A stretch of 21,399 bases of DNA, taken from the NCBI GenBank assembly GCA_035478795.1, contig DATIJJ010000003.1:1-21399 (forward strand), given 5' to 3'. The notes under the pieces are model-generated. The model searched no databases. It was given only the letters and a program-made list of their open reading frames with translations, and was not told the origin of the DNA. Below, piece after piece: positions 7,241 through 15,132 of this stretch. The stretch's first letter is position 1. Each line of letters begins with the position of its first letter. The position numbers and the translations under genes were made by a program. The stretch comes from DATIJJ01 sp035478795 (GTDB lineage: Bacteria; Pseudomonadota; Gammaproteobacteria; DSM-16500).

Positions 7241-7796
7241 AGTCACCCCTCGCTTCAGACAACAATTTAACCGTTCCATCATTTAAGTTGGCCACCATAC
7301 CGACCGCATGAATGACCGTATCCGGTTGGGTGATGACAACAGGCTGATCGGTTGAAGCCTGTTTTTTATCCGGAAACACCGTCAACGTCGTTGTTTCCAT
7401 CACCGTGTCAGGATTGGCGACATCCGTTGGATGATGAATGACAACATGATCCGAAAAAATAATTTCTTCTGTGCCGTTTGATGCTTCTGCATGATTTGAA
7501 TTAATGGTCCAGGGTGCGGGTGACTGGCGATACACCGTCACGTGCGGGTGGTCAATCCAGGTCACATCATCTTCTGCATAATGCGTCATGACAGGTGCTT
7601 CTACCTTGAGTGATGGCGCGCCCTGTTTATTCATGACGAGTGCGATAACATTTTCCATGCGCGCATCCGGTTCATCGGAATGATCATGATTTTTGGACGA
7701 CGGTTGTCTCGATAACAGAATCGACCAGGCACTTAATGTAAACGCTACGAGAAACAATAATGTCATCAGCGTATTTTTTTTTGAAAAAAAAGTCAT
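7224..7796 (-). CDS. lptC: LptC, inner-membrane anchor of the Lpt bridge
   Basis: A 190-residue bitopic protein. One N-terminal membrane helix (about residues 9-28) is followed by a His/Asp-rich linker (KNHDHSDEPDARMENV) and a periplasmic LptC beta-jellyroll with IFSDHVVIHHP, ETTTLTVFPDKKQASTDQPVVITQPD and VGMVANLNDGTVKLLSEARGDY, the last being the usual end of the family. LptC receives LPS from LptB2FG and passes it to LptA. It overlaps kdsC by four bases and lptA by 17, the same order as in E. coli. Confidence 0.92.
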   Translation of the reverse strand: MTFFSKKNTLMTLLFLVAFTLSAWSILLSRQPSSKNHDHSDEPDARMENVIALVMNKQGAPSLKVEAPVMTHYAEDDVTWIDHPHVTVYRQSPAPWTINSNHAEASNGTEEIIFSDHVVIHHPTDVANPDTVMETTTLTVFPDKKQASTDQPVVITQPDTVIHAVGMVANLNDGTVKLLSEARGDYVPAS

Positions 7797-8329
7797 GATA
7801 GCCTTTGTAAATAATCATTAACGCTGGAATGCCATGTGCCCTGGGCTTTCATGATGAACTCGCATAATTCACGCACGGCGCCTTGACCACCCGGCGTCTC
7901 AGTCACGAAAGCAACATGCTCATGAATGACTTTGGGCGCATTCGGAACGGAGACAGGCAAACCTACCCGGGCAAGCAACGGCAGATCAGGCAGGTCATCG
8001 CCGATATAGGCAATATCCATATCATTTACGCCCAGTTTTTGTTTCAGATCCGTATAGGCAAGCCATTTGTCGGATTGTGCCTGGTAGACATGTTCGATAC
8101 CCAGATCCTGCATGCGTAATGTGACTGCATCGGATTTTTTGGCTGTGATAATGGCAACGTGTACACCGGATTTTTGTAACAGTTTCATACCAAGACCATC
8201 GTGCACATTGAAATCTTTTATTTCAGAGCCCGTCGGGCCATAAAACAAGGCACCGCTCGTCAGAACACCATCCACATCACAAATCAGCAGACGAATTTTT
8301 TTTGCTTTATCACTCAGCGTCGTTTCCAT
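7793..8329 (-). CDS. kdsC: KdsC, 3-deoxy-D-manno-octulosonate 8-phosphate phosphatase
   Basis: A 178-residue cap-less HAD phosphatase that removes phosphate from Kdo-8-phosphate to give Kdo for the LPS inner core. The nucleophile and acid are Asp18 and Asp20 (ICDVDGVLTSG). The family GDD motif is at about 110-112 (YIGDDLPDLPLL), and the C-terminal VTETPGGQGAVREL is typical of KdsC. It acts as a tetramer in the cytoplasm. The start codon shares one base with the kdsD stop (TGATG), indicating coupled translation. Confidence 0.95.
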   Translation of the reverse strand: METTLSDKAKKIRLLICDVDGVLTSGALFYGPTGSEIKDFNVHDGLGMKLLQKSGVHVAIITAKKSDAVTLRMQDLGIEHVYQAQSDKWLAYTDLKQKLGVNDMDIAYIGDDLPDLPLLARVGLPVSVPNAPKVIHEHVAFVTETPGGQGAVRELCEFIMKAQGTWHSSVNDYLQRLS

Positions 8330-9303
8330 CAGACGAGTCCTGCACGTAAAATATCGTGCAAATGCACCACACCGACAGGATGGTTTTCATCATTCGTGAC
8401 GATCAATGCCGTGATTTTGTGGGATTCCATCAGGTTTAACGCATGGGCTGCCAGTGTGCCGGGTCGAATAATTTTGGGATTTTGGGTCATGACATCCTGA
8501 ATGGCTGTTTTGTGAATGTCCTTGTCATTATCAAATGCGCGACGTAAATCACCGTCTGTGACAATCCCTGCCAGTTCATTTTGCGGATTGATGACGGTTG
8601 TCATGCCCAGTTTTTTTTGCGTCATTTCAACCAGCGCGGTTTTTAAAAGTGCATCCAGATTGACTTTCGGGATGGCGCTTCCCGTATGCATGATTTCATC
8701 GACACGCAATAACAAACGTCGGCCGAGTGTTCCACCGGGATGAGACAGCGCAAAATCTTCTGCGGTAAAACCGCGTTGCTCGAGAAGCGCTATCGCCAGC
8801 GCATCACCCATGACGAGGGTGGCTGTTGTGCTGGATGTCGGAGCCAATCCCAATGGACAGGCTTCTTTTTCCACACTGACATTGATATTGATGCCGGCGG
8901 CTTTGGCGAGTGTGGAATTCGGATTGCCGGTCAGTGCAATCACCGGGATTTTCAATCGGGTGATAAACGGTAAAATCGAGAGGATTTCTTCTGTTTCACC
9001 GGAGTTGGAAATGACCACCAGACAATCATTGGGTGTGATCATGCCAAAATCGCCATGTTTGGCTTCACCGGGATGGATGAAAAAGGCCGGGCTGCCGGTA
9101 CTTGCGAAAGTCGCCGCGATTTTTCTGCCAATATGGCCGGATTTTCCCATGCCCATCACAATGATTTTGCCCTGACAGGCGAGCAGGTATTCACAGGCCT
9201 TGACGAAGTCGCCATTGATTCGTTCAGTGAGCGCGCTCACCATGGCTGCTTCTGTCTCAATCACCGATTTTGCTGATTTGCAAATCTTTTCAATAAGTTG
9301 CAT
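8329..9303 (-). CDS. kdsD: KdsD, D-arabinose 5-phosphate isomerase
   Basis: A 324-residue isomerase turning D-ribulose 5-phosphate into D-arabinose 5-phosphate, the first committed step to Kdo. The N-terminal SIS domain shows GMGKSGHIGRK near 51-61, SNSGETEE near 99-106 and the active-site His188 in SHPGGTLGRR. Two CBS domains fill about 200-324. The length matches KdsD rather than the shorter single-domain forms. AAAAGG lies eight bases upstream of the ATG. It is the first gene of the minus-strand LPS operon and is divergent from the PspC/mla operon. Confidence 0.95.
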   Translation of the reverse strand: MQLIEKICKSAKSVIETEAAMVSALTERINGDFVKACEYLLACQGKIIVMGMGKSGHIGRKIAATFASTGSPAFFIHPGEAKHGDFGMITPNDCLVVISNSGETEEILSILPFITRLKIPVIALTGNPNSTLAKAAGININVSVEKEACPLGLAPTSSTTATLVMGDALAIALLEQRGFTAEDFALSHPGGTLGRRLLLRVDEIMHTGSAIPKVNLDALLKTALVEMTQKKLGMTTVINPQNELAGIVTDGDLRRAFDNDKDIHKTAIQDVMTQNPKIIRPGTLAAHALNLMESHKITALIVTNDENHPVGVVHLHDILRAGLV

Positions 9304-9387
9304 GATTTTACCTTTTAGTCGGTCGCGCGTTTTGATCCGTATTTTACCCTGACTTGACCCCTTTTTGGAAAAAACTTTACAGGAAAA

Positions 9388-9416
9388 TTGTTTTCAGGCA
9401 GTGAGAGGATTATGAT
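9388..9416 (+). promoter_or_regulatory. putative sigma-70 promoter for pspC–mla operon
   Basis: TTGTTT at 9388-9393 and TATGAT at 9411-9416 are separated by 17 bases, placing a start near 9423 and a leader of about 26 bases before the PspC-domain gene. It lies in the 145-base divergent gap shared with kdsD. Match is moderate and by eye. Confidence 0.4.
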
Positions 9417-9448
9417 AGCGATGAATCGTTGTTTTTTAAGGCTAAATC

Positions 9449-9697
9449 ATGAATACATTCAATCATCCGCCCAAACGTCTCTATCGTTCACGCACTCAAA
9501 AAGTCCTTGCCGGTGTCTGCGGGGGGCTTGCGGAATACTTCAATGTGGATCCGACCTGGGTTCGGCTGATTTTTATCCTGTTATCGCTTTTGGGCGTCGG
9601 GCTGTTTGTCATTGTCTATATTATATTCTGGATTATTGTCCCGCTTGCGCCATCTGCCCCTGCCGGGTCCGTCACGATTGACAACCCGTCGAAATAA
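9449..9697 (+). CDS. PspC-domain membrane protein
   Basis: An 82-residue protein consisting almost only of a PspC domain: basic N-terminus (PKRLYRSRTQKVLAGVCGGLAEYF), then VDPTWVRLIFILLSLLGVG and one long hydrophobic segment (about 40-67), ending in a short polar tail. In enterobacteria PspC takes part in the phage-shock response to inner-membrane stress. Stand-alone PspC proteins are common and mostly uncharacterised, so I give no symbol. AAGG lies before the ATG. It is 15 bases upstream of mlaF on the same strand and probably heads that operon, where E. coli would have yrbG on the other side of the gap. Confidence 0.88.
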   Translation: MNTFNHPPKRLYRSRTQKVLAGVCGGLAEYFNVDPTWVRLIFILLSLLGVGLFVIVYIIFWIIVPLAPSAPAGSVTIDNPSK

Positions 9698-9712
9698 GGG
9701 CGTCCTTTCTGC

Positions 9713-10519
9713 ATGGATAATCTTGTCGAAATCAAAGGGTTACATTTTCAGCGAAATGGACGGCCCATATTTGATGGTGTGGAGATGATTATTCCACGAG
9801 GAAAGGTGACAGCAGTCATGGGACCGAGCGGCACGGGCAAGACGACGTTACTTCGCCTGATCGGTGGCCAGTTGCAGCCGGATCAGGGCAGCATTCAGGT
9901 GGCAGGTCAGAACATTCACCGATTATCTTCCGGCGAGTTATATCGCTTGCGAAAAAAAATGGGCATGCTGTTTCAAAGCGGCGGCCTGTTTACGCATCTC
10001 AATGTCTTTGAAAATGTCGCCTTTCCCTTGCGAGAGCACACGAAATTATCCGAAAGCATGATCCGAAGTCTGGTCTTGATGAAGTTACAGATGGTTGGAT
10101 TGCGCGGTGCAAGGAACTTGATGCCGAGTGAATTGTCAGGTGGCATGGCGCGACGTGTGGCGCTGGCGCGCGCGATCGCGATGGATCCTCAGTTGATCAT
10201 GTATGATGAACCGCTTTCCGGCCAGGATCCGATATCGATGGGTGTTCTCGTGAAACTCATTCGTTCGGTTAATGATGCATTGGGTTTGACGAGTGTTATC
10301 GTGTCGCATGATGTGTCGGAAACATTAAGTATTGCGGATTATGTCTACGTGATTTCAGATGGCAAGTTGATTGGAAAAGGGACGCCGCAAGTGATTGCCA
10401 ATGATCGATCGGAAAAACTGCAACAATTTTTGCGTGGATTGCCGGATGGTCCTGTGCCATTTCATTATCCGACCCTTCCGTACGAAGAGGATTTGCTGTC
10501 GAGGGTTAATGCATGCTAA
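9713..10519 (+). CDS. mlaF: MlaF, phospholipid transport ABC ATPase
   Basis: A 268-residue ATPase of the MlaFEDB inner-membrane complex, which moves phospholipids between the inner membrane and the periplasmic carrier MlaC to keep the outer leaflet asymmetric. Walker A is GPSGTGKTT near 42-50. The signature LSGGMARRVALARA and the Walker B with its family-specific continuation (LIMYDEPLSGQDPISMGVLV) identify it as MlaF rather than a general ATPase. The C-terminal extension after about 245 is the part that in E. coli contacts the partner subunit. It overlaps mlaE by seven bases. Confidence 0.95.
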   Translation: MDNLVEIKGLHFQRNGRPIFDGVEMIIPRGKVTAVMGPSGTGKTTLLRLIGGQLQPDQGSIQVAGQNIHRLSSGELYRLRKKMGMLFQSGGLFTHLNVFENVAFPLREHTKLSESMIRSLVLMKLQMVGLRGARNLMPSELSGGMARRVALARAIAMDPQLIMYDEPLSGQDPISMGVLVKLIRSVNDALGLTSVIVSHDVSETLSIADYVYVISDGKLIGKGTPQVIANDRSEKLQQFLRGLPDGPVPFHYPTLPYEEDLLSRVNAC

Positions 10520-11295
10520 ACCGGATGGCGGCATTAGGTCGTTTGGGCATTGACCACGTTCGCCGTTTTGGCAACGCCGGGCAGTTGCTGTTTTATGTTA
10601 TTTTTCGTGTGCCACATGTCAGGAAAGGTTTTCCGCTCGTTCTGCAACAGGTTTATGCGGAAGGCGTTTTGTCGCTCGTTATTATTATGGTATCGAGTCT
10701 TTTTATTGGCATGGTGGTGGCGCTGCAAGGTTATCATACGCTCGTCAAATTCGGGGCATCGGCGGCGCTTGGCCCGCTGGTGGCCTTGAGTGTGGTTCGG
10801 GAATTGGGGCCTGTCGTGACAGCGCTTTTGTTTGCGGGACGGGCGGGGTCTGCCGTCACAGCTGAAATTGGTTTGATGAAAGCGACAGAACAATTGTCCA
10901 GTATGGAAATGATGGCTGTGAATCCTGTACATCGGGTCATTTCACCGCGATTATGGGGTGGTTTTATTTCAATGCCACTCCTCACAATGATTTTTAATGT
11001 GACTGCGATTTATGGCGCCTATCTCGTGGGTGTCAAATGGCTGGGTCTGGATGCCGGTGTGTTCTGGTCGAATATGCAATCGTCTGTGGATTTTCACGCA
11101 GACATTGTCAATGGCATTATCAAGAGCACGGTATTTGGTTTTGTGGTAGCCTGGATTGCTGTGTATCAGGGCTATTTTGCAGAACCGACATCGGCAGGTA
11201 TCGCGAATGCCACGACGCGTACTGTTGTTTATTCTTCGTTGGCGATTCTGGGGCTTGATTTTGTATTAACCGCGATGATGATAGGGGGTTGGTGA
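10513..11295 (+). CDS. mlaE: MlaE, phospholipid transport permease
   Basis: A 260-residue MlaE/YrbE-type permease with about five to six membrane segments. Marks are the N-terminal amphipathic part, SLFIGMVVALQGYHTLVKFGA, then VVRELGPVVTALLFAGRAGSAVTAEIG with the conserved E-L-G-P and A-G-R-x-G-S, and the later ATEQLSSMEMMAVNP loop that couples to MlaF. The C-terminus ends in MMIGGW. It dimerises in the inner membrane with MlaF, MlaB and an MlaD hexamer. The stop codon shares its last base with the mlaD start (TGATG). Confidence 0.96.
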   Translation: MLNRMAALGRLGIDHVRRFGNAGQLLFYVIFRVPHVRKGFPLVLQQVYAEGVLSLVIIMVSSLFIGMVVALQGYHTLVKFGASAALGPLVALSVVRELGPVVTALLFAGRAGSAVTAEIGLMKATEQLSSMEMMAVNPVHRVISPRLWGGFISMPLLTMIFNVTAIYGAYLVGVKWLGLDAGVFWSNMQSSVDFHADIVNGIIKSTVFGFVVAWIAVYQGYFAEPTSAGIANATTRTVVYSSLAILGLDFVLTAMMIGGW

Positions 11296-11810
11296 TGTTA
11301 TCGCAGCGGACGATTGAAACATTGACAGGGTTATTTTTATTGGCAGCCATCGGTGCCTTGCTTGTGTTGGCATTCAAGGTGAGCGGGTTGACCAGTTTTT
11401 TCAAGACGGAAGGTTATAATGTCACGGCGTCATTTGATGATATTGGCCAGCTGAAAGTTCGGGCAGCCATTAAAATCAGTGGGGTCACAGTGGGCGAAGT
11501 CAGTTCCATTCGACTGGATCCAACGACTTATAAAGCAGTGGTGACCATGCATATTCATTCGAGTGTGAATGATATTCCGGATGATTCGGCTGCGGCTATT
11601 TTAACAGCGGGCCTTCTGGGGGATAACTATATTGAAATTTCGCCAATGTACAGCACGACCTTTTTGAAAAATGGCAGCGAGATTCAGGAGACACATGCCG
11701 CCATGATTCTCGAAAAATTGATCGGACAGTTTTTATTTAAAATTGGAAGTGACAACAAGAAAAGTGATGCGCCGAATAGTGATGCAACCAAACCGGTTCA
11801 GAAAAAATAA
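11295..11810 (+). CDS. mlaD: MlaD, MCE-domain substrate-binding protein
   Basis: A 171-residue MCE protein: an N-terminal membrane helix (about 9-27, TLTGLFLLAAIGALLVLAF) anchors one MCE domain facing the periplasm (YNVTASFDDIGQLKVRAAIKISGVTVGEV, then AAAILTAGLLGDNYIEISP). MlaD forms a hexameric ring with a lipid channel above MlaE. A Lys/Asp/Asn-rich tail closes the chain. I use the ATG at 11295, overlapping the mlaE stop, instead of a TTG six bases upstream; AGGGGG lies before it. Confidence 0.95.
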   Translation: MLSQRTIETLTGLFLLAAIGALLVLAFKVSGLTSFFKTEGYNVTASFDDIGQLKVRAAIKISGVTVGEVSSIRLDPTTYKAVVTMHIHSSVNDIPDDSAAAILTAGLLGDNYIEISPMYSTTFLKNGSEIQETHAAMILEKLIGQFLFKIGSDNKKSDAPNSDATKPVQKK

Positions 11811-11824
11811 TGGGAGAATCAGCA

Positions 11825-12451
11825 ATGAAAAAAACTTTTTTATCACTGTGGGCTTTTTGTGTGACAGGATGTATCGCTCTTGCGATCCTTTCTCTTCCGG
11901 CAAGGGCGGCGGGTGGTGGGCCGGTGGATATGTTGCAATCGGTTGCGGACCAGATGATTGCAAGTCTTAAGGCAAACAAAACGACGCTGAAACAAAATCC
12001 GGGGCTTGTTTATTCGCTGGCAACCCGGATTATCGTGCCGCATGCGGATCTGGATGAAATGTCCAAACGCGTTTTGCCGCCACAAACATGGAACAGTGCG
12101 AGCGCGAGTCAGCGTCAGGCATTCAAGCGCGAATTTACAACGCTGCTTGTCAGGACCTACGCATCGGCTCTTGCCGAATATAAGGATCAGACAGTTCGTT
12201 TCTTCCCTGTGCGTGGTGGTTATGCGGGTAGATCAACGGTCAGGGTAGATAGCCAGATTATTCGATCGGATGGTCCATCCATTTCAGTCAATTACAGCGT
12301 CGTATCAACCGGTTCTGGCTGGCGTTTATATGACATGACAGTGGAAGGCGTCAGCATGCTGCAAAGTTTCCGTTCACAATTTTCCGATCAGCTGGCAAGA
12401 GGTGATATGGCAAGTCTGATTAATGTGCTGAAACAGCATAACGGACGGTAA
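11825..12451 (+). CDS. mlaC: MlaC, periplasmic phospholipid carrier
   Basis: A 208-residue periplasmic protein with a signal peptide (MKKTFLSLWAFCVTGCIALAIL, cleavage near ARA-AGG). The MlaC fold (Tol-tolerance Ttg2D family) is shown by IIVPHADLDEMSKRVLPPQTWNSASASQRQAFKREFTTLLVRTYASAL, then VSVNYSVVSTGSGWRLYDMTVEGVSMLQSFRSQF. It ferries phospholipid between MlaD and the outer-membrane MlaA complex; mlaA is not here. A GGGAG ribosome-binding site sits before the ATG at 11825, so I do not use an in-frame ATG at 11810. mlaB follows after seven bases. Confidence 0.95.
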   Translation: MKKTFLSLWAFCVTGCIALAILSLPARAAGGGPVDMLQSVADQMIASLKANKTTLKQNPGLVYSLATRIIVPHADLDEMSKRVLPPQTWNSASASQRQAFKREFTTLLVRTYASALAEYKDQTVRFFPVRGGYAGRSTVRVDSQIIRSDGPSISVNYSVVSTGSGWRLYDMTVEGVSMLQSFRSQFSDQLARGDMASLINVLKQHNGR

Positions 12452-12458
12452 CTGTCAC

Positions 12459-12761
12459 ATGACAGCAGCGACTGGCAGAGTGAATGAAAAAGGTCACCTG
12501 ATGATTTCAGGTGACCTTGATTTTGAAACGGTTCCTTTTTTGTGGGAACAAAGCCTTTCTTTTTTCAGTACATCGGATGATGTGCATATTGATTTGGGTC
12601 ACATTACTTTTTCAAACAGCGCAGGTGTTGCGCTGCTCATCGAATGGATGAAATACGCAAAGGCTCTCCGCAAAAATATTTATTTCCATCATATTTCTTC
12701 CCAACAAAACTCAATCATTGAGGCTGTTGGTATAGACGCATTAGTAAAAACCCTAAGCTAA
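12459..12761 (+). CDS. mlaB: MlaB, STAS-domain regulatory subunit
   Basis: A 100-residue single STAS domain: beta strand MISGDLDFETVPFLWEQ, then VHIDLGHITFSNSAGVALLIEWMKYA and a C-terminal helix (SIIEAVGIDALVKTL). MlaB binds MlaF and is required for activity of the transport complex. The motif around the functional residue, normally close to DTAGLALL, reads SNSAGVALL here, so a Ser replaces the Thr. It is the last gene of the operon; ibaG and murA, which follow in E. coli, are absent. Position seals the identity, since STAS sequences diverge strongly. Confidence 0.9.
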   Translation: MTAATGRVNEKGHLMISGDLDFETVPFLWEQSLSFFSTSDDVHIDLGHITFSNSAGVALLIEWMKYAKALRKNIYFHHISSQQNSIIEAVGIDALVKTLS

Positions 12762-12852
12762 CCTGCTGATGACATAAAGTGAAATTGTCAACAAAAAAGT
12801 TATAATTAAATTATATTTACTTTGTTAACTTTACCACCAGGAGAGAAAAACC

Positions 12853-13104
12853 ATGCGCGCAAAGAAATCAGTTAAAAAGGCAGTAGTAAAAAAAGCAGGT
12901 AAAAGAGCAGCGGTAAGAAAAGCAGTTAAAAGAGCAGGGGTAAAAAGAGCAGTGAAAAGAGCTGTAGCAAAAAGAGCCGTTAAAAAAGCAGTTAAAAAAG
13001 CTGTTGTGCGAAAGGCAGTTAAAAAAGCTGTCAAAAAACGCGTTGCAAAGAGAAAGCCTGCAGCAAAGAAACGAAGAACGGTTAAGCGTAAAGCGAAGAA
13101 ATAA
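12853..13104 (+). CDS. histone H1-like basic DNA-binding protein (Lys/Arg/Ala/Val repeat)
   Basis: An 83-residue protein built from only a few residue types: by count 29 Lys, 13 Arg, 19 Ala and 16 Val, with no acidic, aromatic or cysteine residue. Tetrapeptide variants AVKK and AVKR run through residues 7-61 and give a regular charged pattern; the last 20 residues are the most basic (KRKPAAKKRRTVKRKAKK). It resembles the C-terminal tail of histone H1 and the bacterial H1-like proteins of Chlamydia and Coxiella, which compact the nucleoid. Binding to DNA or RNA is inferred. AGGAGA is eight bases from the ATG, an AT-rich leader (12770-12840) precedes it, and a strong terminator follows, so it is probably a separate transcription unit from mla. 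Confidence 0.85.
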   Translation: MRAKKSVKKAVVKKAGKRAAVRKAVKRAGVKRAVKRAVAKRAVKKAVKKAVVRKAVKKAVKKRVAKRKPAAKKRRTVKRKAKK

Positions 13105-13124
13105 TCGAAGTCTGTCTGCTCCCG

Positions 13125-13160
13125 AAAACGGGATGTCTTTTTGGAGCATCCCGTTTTTTT
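13125..13160 (+). terminator. rho-independent terminator after histone-like gene
   Basis: AAAACGGGATG pairs with CATCCCGTTTT across an 11-base loop and runs into seven T residues. It begins 20 bases after the stop at 13104 and is the clearest intrinsic terminator in the window. Confidence 0.85.
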
Positions 13161-13255
13161 ATGCCCTGTAAAACTATATGCTTTGAATGAGCCATCAATC
13201 TGCACTATACTTTTCCCTGTGAAATGGCAATTTAACCTGTTCGAGGATCGTCAAC

Positions 13256-13891
13256 ATGAGTGGCTGGACCGGATTGGATTTTCTTATCTTTCTTATTTTT
13301 TTGATCAATACGATGCTTGGCATGGCGCGTGGCGGCATCAAGGAAATGATTTCAATGATTTCATTGTGCGCAGGGCTCATCGTGATGATCAAGTTTACCG
13401 TGCCGCTTACAAAGTTCCTCGATGGCTCACCGCTCATGAATGACTTTTTGACCTCCCAGTTTACCCTGAATTTCATGAAAGCTATTGATATGCCGCCATT
13501 GACGATGAATAACCTTTTGGCCATGGATTATTGCGTGAGCATGCTGGTGTGCTTTGTCGGCGCTTTTTGTGCCTGTGAAGCAACGCTCGCTTTCTCCAGC
13601 ATGATGGAAGCCTTTGGTTTGACGGCAACGATTATGAATCGGAAGCTGGGTGCAGCACTGGGCGCAACGCGCGGCTTTGTCTTTGCGCTGGTTTTTATTG
13701 TCATCGTGCAACGTCTTTTCGCAAGTGATGTGCCGGCGTCCAATTTCATTAATTTACTCGGCGGCTCTGCGGCCAGAATGAATAGCATTATCCTTGAGAA
13801 GGCGCCTGAAAAATATATAGAAATTTTGAAGGACAAGGATTTGTATAATCAAAACGAAATATTGAAAGAGCTTCCAAAGCCGAACTGGTGA
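13256..13891 (+). CDS. cvpA: CvpA family membrane protein
   Basis: A 211-residue integral membrane protein of the CvpA (colicin V production) family, about four hydrophobic segments. The N-terminal signature is seen as GLDFLIFLIFLINTMLGMARGGIKEMISM, and the C-terminal part as MNRKLGAALGATRGFVFALVFIV. E. coli CvpA is needed for colicin V secretion and affects envelope homeostasis; its mechanism is unknown. The last 40 residues form a charged cytoplasmic tail. GAGG lies before the ATG. E. coli cvpA sits next to purF, but here it stands alone between the histone-like gene and murB. It converges on murB with eight bases between the stop codons and no visible terminator. Confidence 0.85.
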   Translation: MSGWTGLDFLIFLIFLINTMLGMARGGIKEMISMISLCAGLIVMIKFTVPLTKFLDGSPLMNDFLTSQFTLNFMKAIDMPPLTMNNLLAMDYCVSMLVCFVGAFCACEATLAFSSMMEAFGLTATIMNRKLGAALGATRGFVFALVFIVIVQRLFASDVPASNFINLLGGSAARMNSIILEKAPEKYIEILKDKDLYNQNEILKELPKPNW

Positions 13892-13899
13892 GGTGATGG

Positions 13900-14934
13900 T
13901 TAAATCAAATTCACTTCCGGCGTCAGCTGAACGCTAAACTTGTCGTGCACGGATTGCTGGATTCGTTCTGCGAGCTCAAGGATGGCACTTCCCTTGCAAG
14001 CATTATAATTGACGAGAATCAATGCCTGTTTTTCATGCACGCCCGCATCACCAAAACGCTTTCCTTTGAATCCGCATTGCTCAATCAACCATGCCGCAGG
14101 AATTTTGATCGTATCAACATCCCCGGAAGGAAAGGAGGGCATATCGGGGAAGTGTTTTTTAAGTTCGGAAAAATGGGCACGGGGAATCAGTGGATTCTTG
14201 AAAAAGCTGCCAGCGTTGCCCAATTCTTTTGGATTGGGTAATTTGCTCTGGCGGATATGAATGATGGCGTCACTGATGGCTTTAATACTCAGGTCCTTGA
14301 CCTGCATGGATTCCAATGTTTCCTGAATATTGCCATATTCAATGTGAAAGCGGTGTTTTTTATCCAGCCGCAACACAACGGATAAAATGGCATACTGATT
14401 TTTATATTCATTTTTAAAAACACTGTCACGGTAACCAAATCGACAGTCCGCCTGCTGGAATGTTTGAATGCTTCCATCAAGCAGATTCATCGCTTCTGCT
14501 GTTTTAAACACATCGCAGAGTTCCATACCATAAGCGCCAATATTTTGAATCGGCGCGGCTCCAACAGTGCCTGGGATGAGCGAGAGATTTTCAACGCCGC
14601 CATAACCCCGTTCGATGCAATACATCACAAAATCATGCCAGTTTTCACCGCTACCCACTTTTAACCAGACATGGTCATCATTTTCAAAGACCGTCTGAAT
14701 GCCCCGGATAGCATTTTTAATAATGAGCCCATCATAGTTTTTCGTGAATAAAACATTGCTCCCATCGCCAAGGACCAGTTTGGGTATCTTTCGAAAAGGC
14801 GTATCGGTCAGGAGGGCAGCCAGTTCTTCAGGCGATTGAATGGCAATAAAATAGCGGGCATTTGCATCAATTCCAAAGGTATTGAAGCGTTTTAAGCCAA
14901 TATTTTCCTGGATGGAGGACGTGATATTGTGCAT
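13900..14934 (-). CDS. murB: MurB, UDP-N-acetylenolpyruvoylglucosamine reductase
   Basis: A 344-residue FAD enzyme that reduces UDP-GlcNAc-enolpyruvate to UDP-MurNAc with NADPH in peptidoglycan precursor synthesis. FAD-binding marks are RFNTFGIDANARYF, LGDGSNVLF (about 55-63) and LSLIPGTVGAAPIQNIGAYG (about 118-136). Catalytic candidates are Tyr168 and Arg169 in CRFGYRDSVFK, Ser243 in NAGSFFKNP and Glu340 in LTPEVNLI. The presence of the Tyr loop and the length make it the E. coli-like type I. No strong ribosome-binding site is visible before the ATG. It is a stand-alone gene, not in a mur cluster. Confidence 0.96.
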   Translation of the reverse strand: MHNITSSIQENIGLKRFNTFGIDANARYFIAIQSPEELAALLTDTPFRKIPKLVLGDGSNVLFTKNYDGLIIKNAIRGIQTVFENDDHVWLKVGSGENWHDFVMYCIERGYGGVENLSLIPGTVGAAPIQNIGAYGMELCDVFKTAEAMNLLDGSIQTFQQADCRFGYRDSVFKNEYKNQYAILSVVLRLDKKHRFHIEYGNIQETLESMQVKDLSIKAISDAIIHIRQSKLPNPKELGNAGSFFKNPLIPRAHFSELKKHFPDMPSFPSGDVDTIKIPAAWLIEQCGFKGKRFGDAGVHEKQALILVNYNACKGSAILELAERIQQSVHDKFSVQLTPEVNLI

Positions 14935-15091
14935 GATCGTTCAGGCTTCCGAATCCGCTGTTGTGTGTTTCTTTATGATACCGCGCAACAGGAGACTCAA
15001 AAAGTTATATTTTTTAACCTTCGCGTATTAATTTGTTTATATGCAACTCAACCGGTTGATTTAGATCAAAAAATAATCATTCGAGAGGGGG

Positions 15092-15097
15092 TATAAT
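15092..15097 (+). promoter_or_regulatory. -10 box upstream of the L,D-transpeptidase gene
   Basis: A perfect TATAAT preceded by GGGGG, 35 bases before the start codon at 15133. No good -35 box lies at normal distance; TTGATT at 15056 is too far away. Confidence 0.35.
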
Positions 15098-15132
15098 GAA
15101 CTTACATAATTAAATGACCGAGGAACCATCCC

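Noticed and set aside
7240..7282. Earlier ATG for lptA adding 14 residues
   Set aside because: The ATG at 7240 has GAGGGG at proper distance and starts a clean signal peptide; the upstream one does not.
12831..13205. Long minus-strand open frame (Phe/Ala/Thr-rich) opposite the histone-like gene
   Set aside because: It is the shadow of the repetitive Lys/Ala codons on the plus strand; it has no ribosome-binding site and its composition is an artefact.
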